DNA of 64,000 nucleotides, taken from assembly GCF_003590095.1 (NCBI RefSeq), contig NC_039488.1:3534001-3598000 (forward strand), given 5' to 3'. This DNA is from Trichoplusia ni (lineage: Eukaryota; Arthropoda; Insecta; Lepidoptera; Noctuidae). Made by a program: the position numbers and the translations under genes. Shown here piece after piece: positions 41,301-53,300 of the stretch. A model generated the notes under the pieces. That model saw nothing but the letters and a program-made list of their open reading frames with translations. It was not told where the DNA came from and did not search any database. Each line of letters begins with the position of its first letter. The stretch's first letter is position 1.

Positions 41301-44300
41301 CTGCATATTTGCGTGCTGGGCAGTTCACATCGCCAGTAGGGTGGTCACATTTACGCTTGAATCGCTTGCAGGTTGCACATTGGGCAGGAGCGGATTTGTT
41401 GTTGCATTCTTTAAAAGAATGTCCCATCTCCCCACAGTGGTTGCAAGTAGGGCTTGTTTCGCGACAAAACTTGGCTGCATGACCAAACTGTTGGCAGTTA
41501 AAGCATCTGGTCACTATTGTAAAGTCTCTTACTGGGCACGACGTCCAATTAATAAAAATACGGCCTTGATTAATCAGCATTTTTCTAATGCTAGCTGGAA
41601 CTTCAATGATGTAGTTACAGGTAGGACGATCTTTCTTACCCGACTTGTGGCTCAATCTTACATCACTTAGAAATGACGCACGCGTAGTATTCGGCAATTT
41701 TTCAGAGAGGTTTTGTTCAAAAATGCACTCCATTACCTCCGATTCAGTAAGGGCTACCGGGACACCAACGACTGCGATACGAGGACGGCGCTTTGAGGGT
41801 TCTTCGACTTTGAGGCCTGAAGAAACCAGTTTTTCTGAAGTTTTCAGCTTCTCAATGTCGCCTTTGCTGTCCGCACTGATAATAACTCCTCCGTTTTTAA
41901 TTTTCTTCAAACCACGGACTCGAAGTTTCAGCTCTCCAGGCGAGATAATTTTCTGGACAAGGGTCTTGGTATCATCACTGCTCTGCGTCTTGTCATTTGG
42001 GTAAATAGCAAGAGAGCTGAGATTGGCTGGGCGTACAAATTTGTCTTCTCCTTTTTTTACCATATTGGCATATGAAGTAGAACCTGACTGGCGTTCAGCT
42101 GCTACAACCTGTCTTAGTTCTTGGAGGGAGTACGCGATGTCCTGTTCTCCTTGCAGTTGTCGTATAGTAACATGGGCCTGGATTGCCTTCTGCTTCAGGG
42201 ACTGGTATAGTACCGCCATCTGAGATGTCCCATGAGAGACCTTACGGCATAGGTTGGTGACACGGAGTTTCTGGTCGTTATTCATTTTACCTTCAGCTAC
42301 GATACCACAAACTTCCGACATAATGGAGTCGATAGAGGTCAACCATTTCTGGATCTCCGGCGTAGAAACGTATTCCACCTCAGGCTCAGTGGACGCTGGC
42401 GGCTCTCGGTCTCCAAGAGTCTGGTGTTGTTCAGACGGCGAAGGCGTCGGCGGTGGACTACGCCGTAATAATTGGCTACGCCCAAAAGGGCTTATTCCTG
42501 GGTTAGACATACTAACACAGAAAACACTCTTTAGTACTTAATAAAAGTGCTTCATCTTGTACAGTGTATAAAGATGCATACACGCGACACACTTAATTTT
42601 TGCAGGTTTGCAAAAAAAGAAATATTACTAATTAATATTTGTAATTAAAAATGTCTCATTATAATCACAACAATAAGTACGTCCGCTTAGTCTCACAGCT
42701 CAAATAATGATGAATAATTTATACACCTGCAATGTCCATATAAACTTTACTCCATCCCGGCTTTAAGTTTATGCATAACATCGCCAAGGAATAAAACAGC
42801 CATAACGAGTGATGAGACGCAATAAATCTGAGTTTTACAAACACTTTCGTACGTGTCTCATCCTGTGACACTAACACTTCAAATAACGTGACAACACTAA
42901 AGCATTCTATCAGAGCGGGGACAGCGGACCAGCACGTTCTCCTTGCATTATTCACTATGGCAAATGCAGCAAGAGCTGCGCGTGACTTATCTATCCTCGC
43001 TATGAATGTTTCACGCCAGAAAAGTTACAGAAAGCCGAGGGAATACAGCTGAAAGGGCAGTGGCGAGGGAGAAAACGAAACAATAGACAGTCACGGACGT
43101 AATCCCGAGTGGATTACTCCTTTGAATGTCAGATTGGATCGATACAGAAATAAATATAATCCGATTTGATTTATACAAATAGTTATAACGGAGATTATTT
43201 CTATAGAGCGTACTTTATCTTAAAGAATATTATTTTTTGTACTAATTCTTTTATTCGAGTAGCTTACGATAGCGAAAACATTATTTTTGGCTAAGGTTGT
43301 TTTTGTAAACGCTAGATTTGAAAGTATGACTATTGTAAGAAGTTGTTGATAAAAACAATTTAACGTAATGGATGTCTTAACAATTTAGGGGTAAGAAGCT
43401 TTAACTATTATCACATAGACTCGTGTATTTATTCCAAAGTAAAAAAGACACACATTCACACTTAATTGTTCTTGCTATTAAGGTAATGACAACACAAAAG
43501 CTATAATTTAGAAAATCATTCGTATATAAAGGTCTTCTTCTTAAAAAAAAAGTTGAAGCTCAAAGAATTGTTATTTTATCATAAACTTATTTTGTTAAAA
43601 GAAAAGTTTTCTTTTAAAGACAACAATTTCTACATTCATTGACATGTACCACCTATAGACAATTTTCACATACAAAACACACATAACTGTATGACATATC
43701 TAAATATTCTAAAACTCATATGTTTAGTTATTCATCCAACAATAAGAAGAAGTAGGGCATAAAAATTCCGCAAGACCCACTCGGTACTATTAGATTTGGA
43801 ATGCACGTGACATATTTTGGCTGACTGCTACCAAATTCATGACCGTTCAGCCTCACTTCTGATGCAATGCTCATGGTTCATGTTATATTTCGGGTAAAAA
43901 TTTCGAGTTCGCTAACACACCGCTCTTTGCATACCGTAGTACATCCCAAAATGGGTAGATAAATATTTGCAGTAGTAATTATGTGAGCTTTGGCAGTTAG
44001 TTGTTTGTTGTCTGTTTGTCGCTCTAATTACGCACGTAATTCTTTTGCGAGTTTTGTGTTTTATTAGTGCGGAAACGTGTTTTGTGAATGTTGTTGCTGT
44101 GTAGAAAAAGAAAGAGAATTTCATTAAATATTTTTAAGTTTGTTCATTTTGAACATATAAAACAAACGATCAATGATGAATACGTTTGTATATTCTGTGG
44201 TAAAAAAAATCGTATCGACAACACTAAAATAAATTTAGATTTGTCAGTGAAAATGCTGTTACTTGGAAACTTGTTACCTGTTACTTGCTCCACTTCTATT

Positions 44301-47300
44301 GAGGAACTTACCTGCAGTATAGTGAGTGCATTTCCAGTAGTAATGTAGCTCTCGGAGGGGGCGCACGGCCGCGTGGCTCTGGTGGCATTGGACAGCAGAG
44401 CGTGGTCGCAGAGGCGTGGCGACTCCTCGCGACAAAACAGCCCCAGACGAGACTTTTTGTCACTCATGTCCAACTATTGGAAAAAGTATTTTTTGTAACG
44501 TTTGATGACGTAACCACAGATCCCGACGAAAGAGTTTGATTTTATGTAAATAGAATGGAGATTTTTCGTTTTTTATTTGAAAGTTCAATTAATGACATGA
44601 TTGTTTTTGGGGCGATTTCCCAGTAACTTAAAACCTCAGTTCGAACGCAGTGAAGCCAGAGTATTAGGATCTGTTTTAACTTAACATGCAAATTGGAGGA
44701 TTTAGTTTCCCTGAACATGAGGACCGAAATAAACTTTGACTAATCTCGTTCATACGCATCCGTGAAATCCGCTGAGACAGGTGCAGCTGCAGGATTATAA
44801 AGCCGAACTTTTTGAAAGTTTATAAACACCGCAAAGTTACATTGTTCATCCTTAAAATGCTTTCTACTCAATTTCCTGATACTGTAGTTAGAAAACTAAT
44901 ATCTAGTATGCGGTCTTGGCTCCAAGCTGGGTTCCCTTGAGAAAAGTATGCGGCGACTTCACTGCCTGTAGTATAAACTCTTTAAGCAGAACTGGAGTAA
45001 TAGTGGAAGCAGGACAGCGTATATTTGGTAGCACGTAGCAGCATCCCACTTCTACAACGGCAAAATTCCTATTTTCAAAGTTCATTTTAAGCGAACAATG
45101 CTTGCCGTATATAAAGACTATGCATGTGCTCTGGTAACTTGAGGATCACCGACTAACTTGCCAAACGAGGTGATTATCACAAAAACAGTTTTCTTAGTTA
45201 TCGCCGATAGAAAATCATATTTCGAAGTTAATGTGTCGAAATTCGATGTAAATTTTGCGTAGCATTGGAAACAGGAAGTATATCTATTGAACTTACTTTT
45301 TTATATTCTGGGTCTACTGATTTTTTGTAAATTTGTACCTTTTGATAGGAGTAAGATTCAATGTTTTTCTTTATTAACCAAATGCAGTAACAGCATGTTA
45401 TAATGTTATCTTTCCATTCTTATTGAAACGAATAGTTGGTTTAGGACTTAGGGCATCCAATAATATATTTTAGTTGTAGTCGAAAGTTGGAATTTCATTA
45501 ATTTATCTGTAGAAATTGCCAATACAAGAACACAATTTATATTCCTACAAATTGATAGGAAACTGAAAACGCTCTGAATAATTTAGTTGTTCAACACGGC
45601 AACAGTATTTACATAGTGTATCTGCGAGCGAACGGAAAAAACTTTTCTGATTAAAGTGCCAACAAAAAATAAGTTGAACTAGGACCGCTTATCCATTCTT
45701 AATGCAAACTGAGGAATCCAGAATGAATGAAACGAAACACCGCACTGCAGTCGGTGGGACTGTGGAACTCGGTAAAAGTGCTCAGACACATTAAAGAAAA
45801 TTAATGTTTGGCTGCCAACGTCAAGTGGGTTGAGGGTAGAGGTAGTTGGCAAAGTGAAATGGCACGAATAAAGGCAGTGAGAACGCCGCCCAATTCTATA
45901 TTGCTTCGTACTTGTATCATCGCGTTAGTCTTGCGCAGTGCGAAAGTTTCGCCCGGTAGTCGGTACATGCTAAACTTAATCCACATTTCATTACGATACA
46001 CGTTCGCTCGGGACTTTTTACCATTTAAATTCATGTACTATAAAATTTTATATGGACGACCCGGTATTGTGATTCGGTATGCGATAACAATTTAAATATT
46101 TTATTTTTATTGTGCGAACGCCAAGAATTGTTTCCGATAAGTAAGGAAGTTAGACAATAACAGTTTTGAGTGAAGATTTACTGCGGTATTTGGGACATTA
46201 GGCGACACATGGGTATGGGTGCTGCAGTTATTTGCTAAAGTATGTTAGAAATATTTAATACCCATATATAATTTTAGATGCACGTATAACTCTTTAGGAT
46301 CTATTGTTTTGGGACGAAAAGAAAAACGAAAAAAAAGTTCAAGTACCTCTCAAGACATCAATTAGCTTCACTCATCTAGTACTTTATCAGCGGCAACTAC
46401 ACTTAAGTAAAACATAGCCGGTTAAGTATAAACGGCTATAAAGCTAGAGTGGCGTTACAGCCGGTAAATATTCGATACACAAACGCGGTAGCTAATCTGA
46501 TAAGCTAATATTTGTCATTTAGATTTGGCTGCGATCGCTGAACTGTATCAATCAGGTCATTAAACAAGCGCCAGTTTTCCAATAATAGCTAAAACATTAT
46601 ACAAAGGAACTGGGGGAATACTATCTTGTGGAAGTCTCGTTTCTTTAGCAGATACACTTTGTGTGTAGGCCCCGTCGAATGTTTGTTGCTTATAAAGTGT
46701 TATCACATGAACAGTCAATCTACAGAGCTATTACTAACCGGTTCCATCTAGTACTAATAACATTAACATAATTATGTTAAAAATAAACATGAAGTGTCAA
46801 GCCTATTTCGTTCTTTTTACAGATCATACATAACACAAAACACTATTAAAAAAAAACCTAGGTAAAAAAATGTCTTATGCCGTTTATTTTAAGAACATCC
46901 TTTTCTGAATAGTCAAAATATTTATTTACAGGTCATAAAATTTACTCGGGCTTGCTTGTTGAAACTTTATGTTAAAACCTTGAAGCAACACAAAACTGAA
47001 CATTCTTAGTTTACGCAACGAACCGCAATTGTCACTTGTTAAAAACCACAACAAAACGTACCTTCCGATCCAAATCCGCGTCAGGGGCAGCTCCATCCCA
47101 GATAGTCAGCTGTGATGAACAATCCTTCTGTTGATCAAAGCCAGCAGGCTCCGTTCCAGCCGAGTGGTACTTCACAAACGACACCCATACAATCTCGTTG
47201 GCCCGGCCCTAGAAACCGTAAATCGTTTTAACTACCAGTAACGACCAGAGTTTTAGGGTACTGTATCCAATAAATAAAAACGGTACTTTATTACTTAGGC

Positions 47301-50300
47301 TACGCTGTTTGTTCGTCTGTCCATCGATTACGAGGCTTTGGCTCATTAACTGTTATAGCTAGACGGACGAAATTTTCACGGATTATGTATTTCTATAACC
47401 ACTACAACGACAAGTCATTAAAATCATGTAGAGGTTAAGCAAAGGTAGATATAGACATAAATTATTTTTGTTCGGAACCCCTAAATATAGCCAGTCCGAC
47501 TCGCAGTTGACAGATTTTTTGTTCGAATCACTACTGCAGAGGACACGAGAATGTTTGCTCTATTTTTGGGACCTGTACGAAAATATTTATAAAATCCAAA
47601 TTCTGTTACGCTTCACAAATTGCGTCAAAAATCTGTATATACTTGACTTATAGTCAATTTGGAATGTCGTTGTGTAAATGCTGTTAAAATGTATTTAAAA
47701 GTTGTTCACGTCTTTTCCTGACTTTGTCACTTAACTTCGGGGTTAGGCTATCAAAGTTTTGGGCACATTTGTCGCATGTTACACAAAATGACTTACAGAT
47801 CCAGTAATAGATATGTAAATATAGTTTATTATGGAAATTGTACGCATCACCAACTAAAGTTGCTTCTTTAATTATTCATTTTCAAACTATCGCGTGCTGT
47901 CTCTACATTTGTTATATTACGTACATTTTTAGACATTCACATACTTTTCCTCAATTACATAATTCTGTTGGAAATACAAACAAAGCATTGACAGTTATTC
48001 GCCTAATACATATTGATGTGTATATAATAAGATCGCTCGTTCATTTCTTTTCAAGGCTTTGAATCAATAAATAAATGCTTGCTTCATTAACTAAGATATG
48101 TTAATCTTTTGATTGATGTATTATGTATTAATGATATTGCTGTATTGAAAGGACTTACATCAATATGGTAACATACATATGTATTGACGAAGGAATTATA
48201 TTAATACGATTAGTAATAAGTTCCTTATACGTTATTGAAAACGTCAGCCTATATCGTAACAGAAAGGTTATTTTGGTGTAAAACCTTCTTGGTATCATTG
48301 TACTTTTAAAGAGTTTATATATATTTTCAACCTTCGTGGTGTGATTATAGCCAGTTGTATGTACCGTTTCAATTTAGTATTCAACCTTGTTTCGCTTACA
48401 AAACAACAATGTATTATGCAGATCTTATGTTTGTTTACTTAAACAGAAAAGTCTGTTATTGCTGTATTAATGCACTTGTTCTACTTAATAACTTTAAGGT
48501 GTTATCATTATGTACAAAGGACCGGTGATCAATATCAATACCAAATAGTTGTTCATAATACCCTTAATTGAATCGATCAACTTTCACACAACGCCATTTG
48601 GCCTCAAAAAAGCAAACATTTTACTATGTGTAATACACTCCTAAATAAATAAATAAAATATATCATTATAGCTAAATTATACTAAAAAACAAAACATATG
48701 ATCGACATCATAACAAAAATATTTATCTTGGGTGGGAATCGAACCCACGCCCTCCATTATAGCAGTCAAAGCCACTGACCACTAGACCAGCATGCCACCC
48801 TACGGATAGAAGCACTTCCAATATAACCACACATACATGTATCACCTTGTATACATATATACACTTGTTTACCTGAAAATAGTAGACACAGGACGTATTC
48901 GGCGGGAGTGAATGTCTCGGATTTCTCAATACCCCGCTTGTTTTGTCCGAGGACCGTAAAACAAAGCGGCATCGTCCATCCGAACGCACATATGAATGTG
49001 AATCCTTCTCCACATACAGAACCTGTGCAAAACATAACACTTACAAACTTGGTACTTGTAGTCCCAACGACGGCACTTTGTATACCAAATGCAATACAAT
49101 CGACGATGGATTGCTTGCATAAAGAGTTAATATAGCAACGGTTCGTTCAATTTAAAGAGAATCAATTTGTAAGTTGGTGTTATTTTAAAAGGAGTTCGAC
49201 TTCGTTTGCGATTGATCTCGTTTGCTTTCGAGTGATTTTATTAACTTTTAAATTGATTAAGATTTTTTGTACATTTACGAGGTAAGTACACTTCGTAACG
49301 TAATTTCATTATATCATTCCTTTTTGTTTTGATTTAGGGCATCTAAATTCAAAAATACAGATGACTTGCCAAGCAAAGCAAACAGCAACAAATTTCGTCG
49401 CAAGGAAAATATTTACGTCACATAATATTCACAATCCGAAAATCTCACCTGAACTTCAAGCTCGAATCCCGGTAGGTAGCTCAGCGGTACCGGGTGAAAG
49501 GGATTATCGTACGGCGATGTATGGAACTCCAATAACATATTGGGACCCCGACTGACAATATCGGGAACGGCATCGCCACCACAAAGACGTACTAGGACTG
49601 GCGAATCGCGGGTCGGGCCGTCCCAAACTGTGAGGTAATCTTGCACGACATTGCATTGGTCCCAAATCCTAGAGATATTGATGAATTAGTAAAGTTTGAT
49701 GGGATTTCGTAGTTTTGATAATGTATTGGTGTAATCCTCTTGAGGTTTGTGTTCTGTTGCGGTAAACTAATATATACGTATTATGTAGTGTTATGCGAAA
49801 AGGCTAAATGAACATGACTTTATTGAGATAAAGGTAATCTTAATGATAAATTAGTTTCCATGACTGTTTTCATATCTACTAAGGAAAATCCCATACTAAA
49901 ATATGATTAATTTAACACGGAAAATTACACGTCAAAAAACAAATCAAACGTAAGCCATCAGATATTCACTAAATCTATTTGACACAAAGGTCTAATTTAC
50001 CCATCTCCGCTAACGGCGCGTCTTACAATTTTCTTTACTCGGGCGTAAATAACATCCCCGAAATGTCTTGGACGGATAAAATTTGTCAACATTATTAGCC
50101 TAACAAATGGAAGTTTAATTTCAACGAACAAGACACTGCGTTTACAAATTATGTGGCGGACAATAGTTTTGGACCATTAATCTATATTACGGTTGTAATT
50201 ACGATTATTATCAGACATGAGTAATGTGCGTTGTAATGGGATGTTAGTGTTTGTACTCACTTTAAGACGCGCTGGCTCCTATCGTACTTCACTATTTGGT

Positions 50301-53300
50301 CTTTGATATGTATTTTGTGACTATTCGTCTGTCTTACTGCTAGTAAAACATGTTTGTCAGCTGGTATCTGCAAAACAAGGAGTCGTTGTAAATTCTGCTT
50401 AATGTCGAACGTCGTAAAGTTTATTTTGCTTTCACAGACAGTTTTAACCCTTACAAATTCGACATTTATTATGTACATTTCAGGTGTAACTGTTACACAG
50501 TTTCGTGTGAATTTTATATTAAATATTAACACAAACAGCCGCACGAAGCCCGCGTAACACATGCTCACGATTTATTTTCTAAACAAAGGCTTGAACAACG
50601 TTTTAATTGCGTTGTTCTCTTTAACTTTGACGGTACACCTCTCATTAGTGTGCAAAGTTCTTCTTTAATTAGAATGTACTTATTACACTTCTTTCGTGCT
50701 ACGTCTGTAAAATTATATCGCAGAATTAATATGGGCAGCATTGATAATAATCGGATCACATTTAATCGAGTAGAAAAATCGTTGAGTCTGGAAATCGATA
50801 TGCTATTATAATATTGCTAGACGAGCGTATAGTTCTATTACGAAGATGGGGTCGTTGTGTTCCATTTGAATGTCTTACCTTAGTGTGTTCAATGCGGTAT
50901 GTACAAGAAGCGTTGCGCGGATAAACGCCGGGGAAGTTGGGGGACTGAATGCGACACGCTCTGAGGTCGCAGTCACTCAGTATTTTGTCGCAGTAGGTCC
51001 CAGGTACCCTCTCGCCTCTCCACGCGCCAACAGTAGCGTTCCCGTACCGTAATCTCGCCTCACTTCGCTTTAGAAACTTGTAAGCTAGCTTGAAGTCGAA
51101 ATTGTAGCCTACACCCTGTAATCACACGTCAGCGTCAACATTTTGACCGAGGAAGACTGTTGAGAAAACTGTGTTCTATAAACTTAACGGTTTTGAAGAC
51201 CTAAGGAAACTTCATAATTCCATGATTAATATTCGTTTAATTGAGAGAATGTTTAGACAGCTTTCATTGAAATTGATATCAAATTAATTCCACTGACAGT
51301 CGGCTGGTCAAAATAAGGATGGATTTGATACTTCTCAAAAAGCACTCAAATAATTATCAGGAATATCTAAAATTACTCCCAAGTTCTGTCTTTGAAAAAG
51401 AGTCATTAATCAATTAGAAAAGCAAAACTGTATTCAGGAAGGTTCGGGGCGAAATTAAAATATTATTTAGAGATAAAAGCGAAGCGCATTAACGAAATTT
51501 AAAGAGCCATCCGAAATGTATTAAATGGTTCCGAGGCGTAATTCCCGTTATTAAATTAAGGAATTAAGGCGGTACCCAATAACATTATTGTAATAGGGAG
51601 GTATCCTTATCCTGCGGTCCCGTGAGGGTGTCGGTAATCGTCGCCTAATTAATTGATCGAAAGTTCAACCCTTGGTGCACATAATACGGCTGCTAACTCG
51701 AGATAAAGGAAAGGCAGCGAACCGTGAAAGCGGGCGATGTGAAATATTAGTCAAGTCACAGGCGAAAACGTGTAGTTAGTTACATCACGTCAGTAAAACA
51801 CAAAGGGATGCTTAGTAAGTGACTCTTAATGAAGATAAATACTGTTGTTCATTTATACGGATTAACTTTGCTGAGAGCAAAAAGTCTAATTAAACGTGTC
51901 AGTTTGTTGTGTTAACAAATTGTATGTTAAGCCCTGACATGTGCCCGTTCTTTTCGAACAAGTATGGTTTTTTTACCCTAGTTTTATCTTATCCAAGTAA
52001 CCTAGATAAACTTCTAATAATTAGGGTTGACATAATGAAAAATTTCGTCAAAAGTATTAAGAACATAGAACATATTACATTAGCAGTCATATTTTGGTCG
52101 TTTTTCAGTCAAAATCATTTTTTTTTCGTTTTTTTTATTAATCCATCTGTGAATAGTCGCTGTGTTATTGCCAACTAGGAAGTGGGCAGGTCAATCATAC
52201 GAGGCACAGCGGAAAATGTAGTGTTTACTGTGCTACTGACATACAGCATACCTAATTGCTTCAACCTTCAAATTTTGAAAAGTATATAAAGGTATGTGTT
52301 TAAAACTCCTACCTGTTGACTCAACCTGTCTAATCTGAGCGTCATATTAATAGAATCTGACTCTGAGAAGTAGACGGTGTACCCCCACGCCGAGCCGCAC
52401 CACTGGCCTGTAGGTGGTGACGGACTGCGCTCAACTATCGTCATGTGTCCATCCGGACACCCGTCTGAGGTGAACGACACGAACTTGCCCACCGTGAATG
52501 TGTCGAAGGTTAGCTGGAACAAAGTTTAACATGTAATATACGAAAATTCACTGTAGTCAGATGGATGGGTTTCATAGACAACGTGGATAGTCATATATGT
52601 GCACTGTGCAATGTGCACCGCATATTGCAAAAGCGATCTCCGTTTAGGGCAGGAGTGTGAATGCTACACTTATTTCTGTTTTGTTCATGTGACATTAATT
52701 TATGTCAAATCACCTACGATAATAGAATAAAATTGGGAAGAGCGAGAGATGCTTTTAAAAAAAACGAGAGATAAATAGAAATCCCTCTACTTTTGAATTT
52801 CAGCGAACCTCGGTTAGGTATATAGTGCATTTTCAGGCATAAAAATGGGATATATCGCTTTCATATTTGTTTTTTCCCCTTTTTTCGAGGTATCCAGTTC
52901 ATTCTGAGAATAAACTATTGGGCTTCCCATAAAAAAAAAACCTAATCAGTTAACCAAAATGTGAGGTTATCCGTAATTTCATTTATGAACCGTGAATCAA
53001 GTTTTTCCGTCTGTTAGGCTAAATTGAAGAACAGTCAAGTCAAATAAAACCTTCAAGACTAGGTCTCATTCCCTAATACATTACTCCGGAATTATGATAG
53101 TAAGTAGGTACATGGGTTTCATAGTATGTTCTAAATTGAAATGAATTTGACAGAATGCAAAAAAAAAAAACAAAACATTGACAATATGTAAGACCCTCTA
53201 TCTAATGCTCAATACATCAATTAAGTACTGTCGCTGTCTTTCGCATTTGTTGGTGCTACATATGTACATGATACACAACATGAAGGAAGGGATGGCTAGA

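Larger units (their letters stand above)
37880..42610 (-). mobile_element. Complete-looking non-LTR retrotransposon (jockey superfamily, CR1-like) in an intron
   Basis: Two long open frames in one direction with an 85-base gap: ORF1 with zinc knuckles, then ORF2 with apurinic-type endonuclease and reverse transcriptase. This is the layout of a LINE of the jockey/CR1 group; the exact clade is not resolved. About 360 bases of 3' untranslated DNA follow ORF2, ending in an AT-rich run near 37880, and about 100 bases precede ORF1. No LTRs and no clear target-site duplication were found, so the outer borders are approximate. It sits in the same sense as the host gene, in the intron between 36892 and 44312. 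Both frames are open, which suggests a recent insertion. Confidence 0.9.

Noticed and set aside
41284..42541. Plus-strand frames opposite LINE ORF1
   Set aside because: Shadows of the gag-like reading frame; no motifs of their own.
45801..46095. Overlapping frames on both strands in the gene's intron
   Set aside because: No CUB features, no suitable splice sites in phase, and no recognisable family.
48729..48801. Functional tRNA gene
   Set aside because: The acceptor arms cannot pair and the anticodon arm is not convincing, so it is treated as a SINE head.
50368..50568. Extension of the exon at 50261-50367 to an ATG at 50568 with a hydrophobic start
   Set aside because: It could mimic a signal peptide, but a strong acceptor lies at 50368-50369 and the upstream exon at 50879-51115 joins in phase with the correct CUB content. 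An alternative internal start is possible but unsupported.
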